A stretch of DNA of 64,000 nucleotides from JBFHIZ01 sp963666475 (GCA_963666475.2 CAXXJM010000001.1:1426001-1490000), one strand, 5' to 3'. Positions 26,293-35,000 are shown, numbered from the stretch's first letter. Notes: generated by a model not told the origin, from the letters alone. Made by a program: numbers and translations.

Positions 26293-26309
26293 AAAATTGC
26301 ACCTTCTCT

Positions 26310-29075
26310 CTATCGTCCGTATTTGTCATCTTGTTCATCTTCTAAATGATTGATCTTTTTATTTCTCGAAACCGATCTTGCGACTGCATAACTTGTGTAT
26401 ACTAAGATAACTAATAATAAGATCCAGAAGATATAATGTACCGTTTCTTCAACGCTTGCCAGTGGTACTTCTTCTTCTCCAATTTCAATAGTCGGTGTTT
26501 CTTCTGCCGCCGGTTCTTCTACTGCGGGCTCTTCTTCAGGAGTTTCAGGAACTTCTGCTGCGAGCGCTGGAGCTTCTTCCGGAATTTCAACCGGTGCCTC
26601 TTCCGGTGCCGGTGCTGCTGGCGTCGGTGCTACTGGAATCGTTACTACGATTGGTGCATAGAGTGCTGTTACCGTCAAATCACCAAGAATATCATCATAT
26701 GCAACATCCCATCCGGTAAAATCATATCCGTCGTGGTCCGGTGCAATTGGTGCTGTTGCTGCACCACCATAGAAAACGTTCTGGTATTTCAACACTGCTG
26801 CATCCAATCCGTCTACAAATGTAACGAGGAACGGAACCACCTGTGCTGTATAGGTAACGGTAAATTCCAATCCTTCAAATGCAGCTTCATTGTCTCCTGC
26901 CATAATTCCTGTAATCGATGTTTCATCTGGCAAGTATCCGACCACTGTTGGTGAAGTAATATCAAATTCCGTTCCAAAAGGAACCGCCTCATCGAAATAA
27001 TCCGGTGCTGCCGTAGCTCCTCCAGTTGTCAGATAGTGAATGAGCAGCGTATATGTCTGATTGTTTATAAATCCTTCAATCCTCCATGTGCCGTCTGCAC
27101 CCGTTCTAACACTGTACCATGTAATCGTTGCATCTTCTGCAAGGCCAAGTTCTGTATTTGTAGGAATACTACCAACTCCTGAAAATACAGATACATCTGC
27201 AAAATTTAGACCTTCTGCATCAAATATTGCTGTACCTGCATAGGTATCAGCTAGGAACCCTGTCACTTCAACACCTGTTCCATAATACCCTGCATCATAA
27301 TTTCCAAGATCAAATCCTGCATTCAAAACATAGAAAGATGCGATACTTGACAAATCGTATATTGCGTATACGTCTAAACCTTCCGTTGCTGTAAATAGCA
27401 TCGTTCCAATATCTTCAGTCCCATCTTGTACCAAACTCCAATTTCCACTAAAGTCGTAAGACATGGTCGGTGTTTCAAAATCGCTTACCAAACCATTCGG
27501 TGCTGAATCTTTTAGAATACTATCATATAGTACCGATACTACTTCTGTTTCTTCATTGATCGTTACTCCATCTGCATCCAGTGACAAATAATGATATGTC
27601 ACGTCGTAACTATTTGCTTCCCATGTTGCTTCTAAATAAGTCGGTCCAAAGAACCACTGCAAATTGAAATTCATGATTGCTTCAAAATGAGCATATGGTC
27701 CATATTGCAAGGATGTATTTCCATCCCATCCAGTAAAGGTATATCCAACTTTCGTAGGGTTAATAATCGATACTGCTGGTGATAAGAAAATTAGATTTGA
27801 ATAATAGAACGCATCTGGATTTGTTCCATCTATCATTCCACCATTTAGTTCATATGTTACCACATACCCTTTCGCCAGATCCGGTCTAAATAAAGCCCTT
27901 AAATCAATAGACCTTGTAATCTCATATTTCAATACATTAATCTGATGTTCATCCAATTCCCAGCCTGTAAAGATATATGGAATAATATATCCAGCGATAA
28001 CAGCATCTGGTTTCGTCGGATTCGTTGGCGGAAGAACGGTTCTTAGTCTGGTTCCATAAAGATTATCAGCTGCCGTAAAGAACCATGAGCCATCCTCGTT
28101 TAAGAACCTTACTGTATAATACTCGTATCCAAAAATACTTTCATCAAATACCGCACGAAGAATTCGATCTTCAGTAATCAAAAATGTTTCCGGATGATCT
28201 ACAATCCCTCCTACCGTTCCATCGGAACTCCATCCGCGGAATGTGTACTGATAAATCGTTCCCATTCTTGTTTCATGTGCTTTTTCTGGGTCATTTTCTG
28301 GTAACAGTGTATCTAGTGCTGTGTTATACAAAACATCATTCGCTGTATCAAAAACAGATCCGTCTGCGTTTTTAAATGTTACTGTGTAATGTTCATACCC
28401 AACAAAATATGAGCTGTAATATGCAGTTAATATTTGTGTTGCAGTAATAATATAAGTTGCTGCGTTCACTACTCCAGTTGCTGCTCCATCGGTACTCCAT
28501 CCTTCAAAAGTATAGCCTGTGATTTCTCCTTCATGCACCGTGTTCGCTTTTAATGGATCTGCTGGTGCAATCGTACTTAATAATGTTCCGTCTAAAACAT
28601 TTGATACTGTGGTACTTAATTCACCATTTGCAGGATTGAATGTTACTTCGTGTACCGGAATCAGTCGATCCATAAATACAATTCCGTAATCTTCTGTGTA
28701 TCCCACACCATGTCCGACCTCATCGTTTGGTCTTCTTTCCACAGTCTTGGTTTCATAACCAGCAGCTACAATCGTGTAACTAATAATATGTATTTTCCAC
28801 CAGTTCACTGTTACAACCGATTTTCCATCCGCTCCTGTTGTTCCGGATACATCTCCTTCTCCGAATCCCTCGTATCGAATGTGATAGGTGACTGTCGCTC
28901 CTTCAATAGCGTTATTTGTGTTTTGATCTCGTACTTCCATTAATATCGTAATACTCGTCGGGTCGCTTGGCTTCGCGTAACTGAGGCTTTTAGCGCCTGG
29001 CAATGATAAGATCATCGCTACAGCAAGCACTATTGAAAAGAATCTTTTAAAATTCGTTCTAATCGTTCTTTTCAT
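26310..29075 (-). CDS. Large repeat surface protein, paralogue of 22956-25925
   Basis: A 921-residue exported protein with the same layout as its neighbour. The signal peptide (FFSIVLAVAMILSLPGAKSL) is followed by an Ig/carboxypeptidase-regulatory-like domain (VRDQNTNNAIEGATVTYHIR). Several InlB B-type repeats (YTFEGWSTDGAAT; YTFRGWSSDGTVG; YTFTGWDGN) and a MucBP-like unit (LIHYLTTGGATAAPDY) follow. A Pro/Glu/Ala stalk and the membrane anchor IFWILLLVILVYTSYAVARS end the protein. AAGGAGTGAG lies before the ATG at 29075; an upstream reading from 29117 lacks a site. The last 60 residues are far more conserved between the two proteins than the repeats. Confidence 0.82.
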   Translation of the reverse strand: MKRTIRTNFKRFFSIVLAVAMILSLPGAKSLSYAKPSDPTSITILMEVRDQNTNNAIEGATVTYHIRYEGFGEGDVSGTTGADGKSVVTVNWWKIHIISYTIVAAGYETKTVERRPNDEVGHGVGYTEDYGIVFMDRLIPVHEVTFNPANGELSTTVSNVLDGTLLSTIAPADPLKANTVHEGEITGYTFEGWSTDGAATGVVNAATYIITATQILTAYYSSYFVGYEHYTVTFKNADGSVFDTANDVLYNTALDTLLPENDPEKAHETRMGTIYQYTFRGWSSDGTVGGIVDHPETFLITEDRILRAVFDESIFGYEYYTVRFLNEDGSWFFTAADNLYGTRLRTVLPPTNPTKPDAVIAGYIIPYIFTGWELDEHQINVLKYEITRSIDLRALFRPDLAKGYVVTYELNGGMIDGTNPDAFYYSNLIFLSPAVSIINPTKVGYTFTGWDGNTSLQYGPYAHFEAIMNFNLQWFFGPTYLEATWEANSYDVTYHYLSLDADGVTINEETEVVSVLYDSILKDSAPNGLVSDFETPTMSYDFSGNWSLVQDGTEDIGTMLFTATEGLDVYAIYDLSSIASFYVLNAGFDLGNYDAGYYGTGVEVTGFLADTYAGTAIFDAEGLNFADVSVFSGVGSIPTNTELGLAEDATITWYSVRTGADGTWRIEGFINNQTYTLLIHYLTTGGATAAPDYFDEAVPFGTEFDITSPTVVGYLPDETSITGIMAGDNEAAFEGLEFTVTYTAQVVPFLVTFVDGLDAAVLKYQNVFYGGAATAPIAPDHDGYDFTGWDVAYDDILGDLTVTALYAPIVVTIPVAPTPAAPAPEEAPVEIPEEAPALAAEVPETPEEEPAVEEPAAEETPTIEIGEEEVPLASVEETVHYIFWILLLVILVYTSYAVARSVSRNKKINHLEDEQDDKYGR

Positions 29076-29334
29076 GTTCTCACTCCTTATTTTACTTTTG
29101 TTTTGTATAGACAACAAACATGTAATTCCTTAATTGTCTGATATCCTCGTTACATAATTAAAGACCGTCAGATTATTTCGATGAGCTCGTCGTTTTTTTT
29201 TATTCTGTATATTTTATAAAATCTTTAGATTTATCTTCGTTTTATATGTTACATTTCATGGTTTTTCTCTTTCTTTTTCATACACAGTAACATATAATAA
29301 AGAAAAAGCATGCAATCCTAAAGAAGGTGCAAAG

Positions 29335-30384
29335 ATGAAAGAAAAAATTTTAAAACATAAAAAATTCATAAATGTATTTATCATCTCCTTGTTTCTTTTG
29401 AGTACGTTGTCAGGATGCGGGAACCAAAGCGTATCTCAGTTACCCTCTTCTACATCAGGAACGGATTCGAGCAACCACACAAGTACACAAACGAACGAAA
29501 CTGTGGTTCCTGAAAATCAGATTCTTCTGAATGAGGATACCGCATCTGGTTTGTTTAAAGAATCCGCCGGCTCCAGAGATAATACACCCTTCTGCCTCAT
29601 CCCAGAGGCCCCTGGTACAAATGTCCTTAAAAACGACTTAGTGACCGTTGATATATCCAATTCCTCGGAAGGCTATGTCGTTGTTGATTATCGAGGCAGT
29701 TCAAAAAAAGTGAAATTGCAGATTACCGGACCAGATCAAGTCGTTTATACATACAACTTACAGTATGGTTCCGATGTATTTCCTCTATCCGCAAGTGGAG
29801 GTAATTATTTGTTTGCAGTTTTCGAAAATATAGAAGGAAATCAGTATTCTCCTGTCTTCTCAAAGACTTCTGAACTAACCGTTACAAACGAGTTTGGAGC
29901 ATTCTTATATCCAAACCAATATGTCAACTTTCACGCAGATAATGAAGCAATTGCTTTAGCAGAAGAACTCTCTTATACCGCAGACAACGATCTTGATGTT
30001 GTCTCAAACATCTACAACTACATCATTAAAACCATTACATATGATTATGACAAAGCAGAAACCGTTCAAAGTGGATACATTCCGGATATCGATGAAATCT
30101 TATCGATTGAAACTGGCATTTGCCTAGACTATGCAGCGGTTATGACTTCCATGCTAAGAAGTCAACGAATCCCAACAAGACTTGAGGTTGGTTATGCAGG
30201 CGAGGCGTATCATGCTTGGATCAGTACCTACATAACAGATATTGGATGGGTCAACGGAATCATCGAGTTCAACGGTACCGAATGGGAACTTATGGATCCT
30301 ACTTTTGCAGCAAACTCGAGCGAAAAAGCATTGAAAAATTTCATCGGAGATGGAAGTAATTATTTGATAAAATACATATATTAA
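29335..30384 (+). CDS. Transglutaminase-like lipoprotein
   Basis: A 349-residue exported protein. A lipobox ends at Cys28 (LLSTLSGC), followed by a Ser/Thr/Gln-rich linker, so it should be tethered to the outer face of the membrane. The C-terminal third is a transglutaminase-core domain with the triad in order: Cys263 (ETGICLDYAAVM), His293 (EAYHAWIS) and Asp321 (LMDPTFA). Such domains act as cysteine proteases, amidases or cross-linkers; the substrate is unknown. It is first in a run of plus-strand genes for a GspF-like and pseudopilin-like proteins, 27 bases before the next gene. Confidence 0.85.
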   Translation: MKEKILKHKKFINVFIISLFLLSTLSGCGNQSVSQLPSSTSGTDSSNHTSTQTNETVVPENQILLNEDTASGLFKESAGSRDNTPFCLIPEAPGTNVLKNDLVTVDISNSSEGYVVVDYRGSSKKVKLQITGPDQVVYTYNLQYGSDVFPLSASGGNYLFAVFENIEGNQYSPVFSKTSELTVTNEFGAFLYPNQYVNFHADNEAIALAEELSYTADNDLDVVSNIYNYIIKTITYDYDKAETVQSGYIPDIDEILSIETGICLDYAAVMTSMLRSQRIPTRLEVGYAGEAYHAWISTYITDIGWVNGIIEFNGTEWELMDPTFAANSSEKALKNFIGDGSNYLIKYIY

Positions 30385-30411
30385 TTTCTGATTTTTATTG
30401 AGGGGGTATTC

Positions 30412-31458
30412 ATGAAAACGAACAAAATGCTATCGAACTTTGAAATATCAAGCTTCTGCAACCAAATGTCCATGATTTTGAAAGCAGGTATCAGTCCTGT
30501 AGAAGGACTGGGTATCTTAATATCCGATGTCGATAGCGATGCTGGGAAAGATATCATTGAAACCATTCTAAACGACTGTAAGAAAGGTGAACGCTTTCAC
30601 ATTGCAGTACAAAACTGCCAAGTATTTCCAAAATATGCAATTAACATGATTTCCTTAGGTGAAGAATCTGGTTCCCTAGACACCGTCATGGATTCATTAG
30701 GTAAATACTATGAGTCCCAGGCAAACATCATTACCAGTATTAAAAATGCTGTTGTTTATCCATTTACTATGATACTAATGATGCTTGTCGTTATTTTCGT
30801 TCTAATTTCACGTGTACTGCCAATATTTAATCAGGTATTCGTACAACTCGGCAGTGAAATGAATGGCTTTTCTCAAAGCCTACTTTCTATTGGATCCATC
30901 ATTAACAACTCCATCCTAGGTATCATGATTGTCCTTTCTGTTTTGATTGTAATTTTGATATTTCTTTTCAAAGTTCCCCTTGGAAGAAATTTACTAAAAA
31001 AAATATCTTCCCATTCTATTTTTACAAAGAACTTTGTAAATCATATGGCGATTGGTCGTTTTGCGTCCGGAATGGCTCTCACATTAAAAAGCGGTATGGA
31101 CACCTACCAAAGTCTTGATATTGTCGCTGACCTAGTTGATCATCCAGTGATTTCTCCAAAAATTCGTGCTTGTCGCGAACGACTTCTCGAAGGTGACACA
31201 TTTTCAGAAGCACTTGCAAAAATAAACGTATTTACAAATCTGAATCTAAAAATGATTGCAATCGGATACAAAACTGGAGGTTTGGATTTGGTGATGACTC
31301 AGATTGCGAAGCAATACGACGAGGAAACCGATCGAAAAATACAATCCATCATCTCCATCATCGAACCCACCCTTGTTATCTCGCTTTCTGTTATTGTTGG
31401 TATGATTTTACTTTCTGTCATTTTACCTCTCATGGGAATTATGGCGAGTATCGGATAA
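30412..31458 (+). CDS. Type II secretion / type IV pilus inner-membrane protein, GspF/PilC family
   Basis: A 348-residue polytopic protein with the two tandem GspF domains. The first starts FCNQMSMILKAGISPVEGLG and contains MISLGEESGSLDTVMDSLGK. The second contains FASGMALTLKSGMDTYQSLD and MIAIGYKTGGLDLVMTQIAK. Three hydrophobic segments lie near residues 115-140, 160-190 and 320-345. The family is the platform on which the assembly ATPase works. AGGGGG precedes the ATG. Four pseudopilin-like genes follow, but no ATPase or prepilin peptidase is in this window, so those must be supplied from elsewhere. Confidence 0.88.
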   Translation: MKTNKMLSNFEISSFCNQMSMILKAGISPVEGLGILISDVDSDAGKDIIETILNDCKKGERFHIAVQNCQVFPKYAINMISLGEESGSLDTVMDSLGKYYESQANIITSIKNAVVYPFTMILMMLVVIFVLISRVLPIFNQVFVQLGSEMNGFSQSLLSIGSIINNSILGIMIVLSVLIVILIFLFKVPLGRNLLKKISSHSIFTKNFVNHMAIGRFASGMALTLKSGMDTYQSLDIVADLVDHPVISPKIRACRERLLEGDTFSEALAKINVFTNLNLKMIAIGYKTGGLDLVMTQIAKQYDEETDRKIQSIISIIEPTLVISLSVIVGMILLSVILPLMGIMASIG

Positions 31459-31471
31459 TGGAGGAAAAAAT

Positions 31472-31798
31472 ATGAACCGTTTCGGTAGAAAAAACAATTC
31501 ATTCGTCTCAGGAGTCAAAAAGTATGCTCCCGTTTTGATATTTATAATCGTTATCTGTATCTTTCTTTTTGGAATTACTTTTTTGAATCGTTCTTCTGTT
31601 TCCAAGCAAAAAGAAAGCCTGGAATCCGCATTAAATCGAAGCATTGTTCAGTGTTATTCTATTGAAGGAACCTATCCTCCAAGCTTATCCTATATACAAG
31701 AACATTATGGCCTAACCTATAACGAGGACCTTTTTTTTGTGGATTATATAGCGATTGGCGCAAATTTATTACCAGATTACACCGTCATCGTACGATAG
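31472..31798 (+). CDS. Single-span membrane protein, pseudopilin-like operon member
   Basis: A 108-residue protein. A basic N-terminus of 19 residues is followed by a hydrophobic helix (APVLIFIIVICIFLFGITFL), then SKQKESLESALNRSIVQCYS and a Tyr/Pro-containing C-terminal region (EGTYPPSLSYIQEHYGL). The EGTYPPSL-type segment is common in small pilin-like proteins of Clostridia. GGAGG lies before the ATG at 31472. It is 13 bases after the GspF-like gene. No prepilin cleavage site is obvious. Likely a minor pilin-like component, by context. Confidence 0.65.
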   Translation: MNRFGRKNNSFVSGVKKYAPVLIFIIVICIFLFGITFLNRSSVSKQKESLESALNRSIVQCYSIEGTYPPSLSYIQEHYGLTYNEDLFFVDYIAIGANLLPDYTVIVR

Positions 31799-31811
31799 AA
31801 AGGATAAATCC

Positions 31812-32294
31812 ATGGATTTTGGAAAAGAAAAAAAACATACCATTGATTTTCTATTTGTAATCACTCTGTTTTTTGTATTCTCAATTTCATCTCTCTTATT
31901 AATTGTATTTGGTGCAAAAATTTATCAAAATACCGTTGAAAAGATGCAGTCAAATTACCAAGAAAGAACGTCCCTTGCGTATATATCCGAAAAAATCAAA
32001 CAGCATGATGCGCATAATGCCGTAACCATAGAAACCTACCAAGGCATCGACTCGCTTGTTCTTTCAGAGACCATAGGTGAATCCACCTATTATACGTACA
32101 TCTATTACTATGACGGCTATATTCGGGAGCTTCTTACTGCAGATCCAGGGGATCTCGGTCCAAATGCCGGAAACAAAATCATAGAAGCTACTGATTTTTT
32201 TATAAAAGAGGAACAAAACAACTTATATCAAATTATTATTGGACTCGACGATAACATAAGCGTATCACTATTCGTCTGCACACACTGCAATTAG
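31812..32294 (+). CDS. Single-span membrane protein, minor pseudopilin-like (possibly DUF4860)
   Basis: A 160-residue protein with a short charged N-terminus (MDFGKEKKHTIDF) and one membrane helix (LFVITLFFVFSISSLLLIVF). An ectodomain of about 115 residues contains ERTSLAYISEKIKQHD and TYYTYIYYYDGYIRELL. It resembles a family annotated DUF4860 in Clostridia, by memory of the pattern rather than a search. GAAAGG precedes the ATG at 31812. It sits in the GspF operon between two other small membrane proteins. Confidence 0.65.
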   Translation: MDFGKEKKHTIDFLFVITLFFVFSISSLLLIVFGAKIYQNTVEKMQSNYQERTSLAYISEKIKQHDAHNAVTIETYQGIDSLVLSETIGESTYYTYIYYYDGYIRELLTADPGDLGPNAGNKIIEATDFFIKEEQNNLYQIIIGLDDNISVSLFVCTHCN

Positions 32295-32302
32295 GAGATA
32301 TT

Positions 32303-32749
32303 ATGAACAAAAATAAATCGAAAGCATCCAAATCCTCTCTCTTTCTTTTGGAGCTGATCTTATCCATTTTCATATTTGCAATTGCCGGAAGTGTTTGCGT
32401 TCAATTATTTGTGAAAGCACATTTACTGAGTGTAGAAACCATCAATCGTAATAACTATATGGTATGGACACAGAATATCGCAGAAATTTTTTATTCTGAC
32501 ACAAGCCTCGAGTCCCTTAATACCTTGTTGCCTGCAACAAAAGAAGGTGAATCCTCCTATATTATTTCTTTTGATGCCAATTGGAACACCGTGGAATACA
32601 ATAACCCAAACACCAAATATACTGCCACTATAGTAAAATCCGCAGACGATGATTACGCATATGCGAATATCCAATTTTCCTCAACTTCCAATACGCTATA
32701 TTCCTTAAAGGTCCATAAGCATTTGCAGAAAGGTGAGGTAAATCCATGA
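32303..32749 (+). CDS. Type IV pilin-like (pseudopilin) protein
   Basis: A 148-residue protein with the clearest pilin character of the group. A lysine-rich leader (MNKNKSKASKSS) precedes a hydrophobic helix with an early Glu (LFLLELILSIFIFAIAGSVC), where Glu sits about five residues into the helix as in prepilins. The ectodomain is polar with an Asn-rich segment (NTVEYNNPNTKY). Whether it is processed by a prepilin peptidase cannot be told. AGGAG precedes the ATG. Its end overlaps the next start by four bases, so translation is coupled. Confidence 0.72.
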   Translation: MNKNKSKASKSSLFLLELILSIFIFAIAGSVCVQLFVKAHLLSVETINRNNYMVWTQNIAEIFYSDTSLESLNTLLPATKEGESSYIISFDANWNTVEYNNPNTKYTATIVKSADDDYAYANIQFSSTSNTLYSLKVHKHLQKGEVNP

Positions 32750-33177
32750 GCCGTTCAAAATCCAACACTTCTGTTGGCATCTCAACAATTCTTCTAGTCT
32801 TTGTGATTATTAGTCTTGTGTCCTTTGCTACCTTAACAGTAGTTACCGCTAATTCAGACAACTCACTCAGCAAAAAAATCGAAACCAGACAAACCGCATA
32901 CTATAATGCCTGCAACCAAGCTGAAAATGAACTTGCTTCATTGGATCAATTTCTAATAGCACAGTACGAAAACAGCTCATCAGAGGATATGTATTTTCTT
33001 TCTACGGAATCCACTTATACCTATACTCTTCCAATTTCTGAGATGCAATCCTTGTTTATACAGGTTGAAGTATTATATCCAGTCAGCTCAGATGGTCCGT
33101 TTTATGAGCTCACAAATTATGAAGTGATCACAACCGGTGATTATGAATATGATGAGCATTTATCAGTCATTCAATAG
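32746..33177 (+). CDS. Single-span membrane protein at the end of the pseudopilin operon
   Basis: A 143-residue protein. MSRSKSNTSVG is followed by a membrane helix (ISTILLVFVIISLVSFATLT) and then KIETRQTAYYNACNQAENEL, reminiscent of the PilX-type minor pilins, where Asn and Gln-rich helices follow the membrane part. GAGGTAAATCC lies before the ATG. It is the last gene before the bidirectional terminator at 33190-33226. No further family assignment is possible from sequence alone. Confidence 0.65.
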   Translation: MSRSKSNTSVGISTILLVFVIISLVSFATLTVVTANSDNSLSKKIETRQTAYYNACNQAENELASLDQFLIAQYENSSSEDMYFLSTESTYTYTLPISEMQSLFIQVEVLYPVSSDGPFYELTNYEVITTGDYEYDEHLSVIQ

Positions 33178-33189
33178 TTCATTTCATAC

Positions 33190-33226
33190 AAAGAACCCCA
33201 CAGCATTCGACGATGTGGGGTTCTTT
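33190..33226. terminator. Bidirectional terminator between pseudopilin operon and glnK
   Basis: AAAGAACCCCACA / TGTGGGGTTCTTT (33190-33226) with an 11-base loop. It carries T-rich ends on both strands and sits between two convergent units. Confidence 0.88.
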
Positions 33227-33246
33227 GCAATCCTATAAGTAAAATG

Positions 33247-33585
33247 TTACAACGCAGAATCTCCGCGTTCTTTCGTACGAATTCGTATACAGTCAATTAC
33301 TTCTGAAATGAAAATCTTACCGTCTCCAAATTCTCCTGTATTCGTCACTTCAATAATAGTCTCAACGATTTCGTCCAAACGGTCATCTGGTACAACCATC
33401 TTGATTTCCACTTTAGGAAGTGTATTCATAATAACTTCATTTCCTCTAACATATTCTGTAAAACCATATTGTTTTCCACAACCCAACACCTGATTAATGG
33501 TCAATCCATTAATCTTCTTTTGCAACAAAACATCTTTTAAAGTTTCGAGTTTTTCTGGTTTTATAATCGCTTCAATTTTCTTCAT
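33247..33585 (-). CDS. glnK: Nitrogen regulatory protein P-II
   Basis: A 112-residue P-II signal protein that senses ATP/ADP and 2-oxoglutarate and blocks AmtB when nitrogen is ample. Landmarks are KKIEAIIKPEKLETLKDVLL at the start, the T-loop (QYGFTEYVRGNEV) and TGEFGDGKIFISEV with IRIRTKERGDSAL at the end. The T-loop Tyr that is uridylylated in some bacteria is present, but a uridylyltransferase is not visible here. It follows amtB by 27 bases in the standard pair. The ATG at 33585 matches the family start; an ATG four codons earlier is nearly on top of the GGAAAGG site. Confidence 0.95.
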   Translation of the reverse strand: MKKIEAIIKPEKLETLKDVLLQKKINGLTINQVLGCGKQYGFTEYVRGNEVIMNTLPKVEIKMVVPDDRLDEIVETIIEVTNTGEFGDGKIFISEVIDCIRIRTKERGDSAL

Positions 33586-33612
33586 CTTACTAACCATTCC
33601 TTTCCCATCCGG

Positions 33613-34863
33613 TTATTGATCCAATCCAGTAAATGCTGGATATGCCAATTCACCATGTTCTGAAAGATCCATTCCGTGTGCCTCTTCTTCTTTTGTCACT
33701 CGAATATCCATAAATAACTGAATTCCCTTAAGTATTACAAAAGTAGCCACCACTGCAATGATTACAGTAATAACAATACTCACAATTTGCGCAACCATCA
33801 GTTTTGTTTCTCCATAAATCAGACCATTCCATTCGATCGATGGGTTCACGGTTTTACTAGCAAAAATCCCGGTTGCAATTCCACCCCAAACACCTCCTAT
33901 ACCATGGCACCCAAAGGCATCAAGCGCATCATCGTATTTGAATTTTGCTTTCACTTTTGTCATTGTAAAATAACAAATCGGGCTTACAAACAATCCAATA
34001 ATCAAAGCCGCCCATACCGGTACAAAGCCTGCGCCTGGTGTAATCGCTACAAGTCCAACAACGGCGCCAGTGGCCCCTCCGAGTACGGTTGGTTTACCGT
34101 GTAATATTCTTTCAAGTGCCAGCCATGACAACATTGCCATTGCGGCAGAAGTATTTGTCGTTAAAAATGCATGTGCTGCAAGACCATCCGCTGCCAGTGC
34201 ACTTCCTCCATTAAAACCAAACCAACCAAACCATAAAATTCCTGCACCGAGTACAACATAAGGAATATTATGAGGTTTATATGAAATAATCCCATGGCCT
34301 TTTCGCTTGCCAAGGATCATACATGCTACTAATCCAGAAACTCCTGAGCTGATGTGAACTACGTTTCCTCCAGCAAAATCAAGTGCGCCCAATTCTTTTA
34401 AAAATCCACCATCACCCCATACCATATGGGCTAGCGGATAATATACGATAATCGACCACAACGCTACAAACGTGAACAGGGCAGAGAATTTCATTCTTCC
34501 CACCAAAGATCCACTGATCAATGCTGGTGTGATAATTGCAAACATCATCTGGAAGATTGCAAAAACTGTTTCAGGAATCGAATCCGAATATGCCGCATTT
34601 GGTTCACTTCCTACACCATTAAAAAACAAATGCTCGAATCCTCCTACAATACCAGCGTGGTCACCCCCAAATGCCAACGAGTATCCAAACATTACCCACA
34701 TAACCGATGCGAGCCCACACAGTAAAAAAGCCCCCATTAATGTGTTTAAAACATTTTTTCTTCTTTCAAGACCAGCATAAAAAAAAGCCAATCCTGGTGT
34801 CATGAAAAACACAAGTGTTGAACATAACAAAATAAAGCCAGTGTTCGCTAAACTAATTTCCAT
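33613..34863 (-). CDS. amtB: Ammonium transporter
   Basis: A 416-residue, eleven-span ammonium channel. The pore twin histidines are seen in GGNVVHISSGVSGLVA and FGCHGIGGVWGGIATG. The signature region WFGFNGGSALAADGLAAHAF is intact, and the N-terminus reads NTGFILLCSTLVFFMTPGLA. AAAGGAAG lies before the ATG at 34863. It is paired with glnK, so P-II should gate it. A perfect promoter upstream is followed by a terminator-like hairpin, which suggests that transcription is attenuated. Confidence 0.96.
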   Translation of the reverse strand: MEISLANTGFILLCSTLVFFMTPGLAFFYAGLERRKNVLNTLMGAFLLCGLASVMWVMFGYSLAFGGDHAGIVGGFEHLFFNGVGSEPNAAYSDSIPETVFAIFQMMFAIITPALISGSLVGRMKFSALFTFVALWSIIVYYPLAHMVWGDGGFLKELGALDFAGGNVVHISSGVSGLVACMILGKRKGHGIISYKPHNIPYVVLGAGILWFGWFGFNGGSALAADGLAAHAFLTTNTSAAMAMLSWLALERILHGKPTVLGGATGAVVGLVAITPGAGFVPVWAALIIGLFVSPICYFTMTKVKAKFKYDDALDAFGCHGIGGVWGGIATGIFASKTVNPSIEWNGLIYGETKLMVAQIVSIVITVIIAVVATFVILKGIQLFMDIRVTKEEEAHGMDLSEHGELAYPAFTGLDQ

Positions 34864-34893
34864 ATTTTCTTCCTTTCTCTTATTAAAATACAT

Positions 34894-34954
34894 AAAAAAA
34901 GGACAACCAAAAATCGCGGCATAAATTTGCCGCGGTTTTTGGTCGTCTTTGACC
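34894..34954 (-). promoter_or_regulatory. Terminator-like leader hairpin (attenuator candidate) before amtB
   Basis: On the minus strand GACGACCAAAAACCGCGGCA pairs with TGCCGCGATTTTTGGTTGTC (34902-34947, loop AATTTA) and is followed by CTTTTTTT. A smaller hairpin, GGTC AAAGAC GACC (34941-34954), shares the GACC strand and would compete with the base of the terminator. The structure lies downstream of the amtB promoter, so it can act as an attenuator. It can also serve as the glgX terminator. Confidence 0.72.
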
Positions 34955-34964
34955 GCTAAGAAGA

Positions 34965-34993
34965 ATTATAGCAACATGTTTTTTTAATGTCAA
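34965..34993 (-). promoter_or_regulatory. Consensus sigma-A promoter for amtB-glnK
   Basis: On the minus strand a perfect TTGACA (34988-34993), 17 bases and a perfect TATAAT (34965-34970). It starts eight bases after the glgX stop. No start codon with a ribosome binding site lies between it and amtB. Confidence 0.88.
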
Positions 34994-35000
34994 ACACTTT

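Noticed and set aside
26436..26954. Plus-strand open frame rich in Cys, Arg and Phe
   Set aside because: It lies opposite the Pro/Glu/Ala stalk of the second adhesin, and its composition is the complement of that repeat-like DNA. No ribosome binding site or family resemblance was found.
29179..29201. Plus-strand hairpin with a long T-run (CGATG AGCT CGTCG, then T9)
   Set aside because: The stem is only five pairs, includes a G-U, and no plus-strand gene lies upstream. It may be chance in an AT-rich gap.
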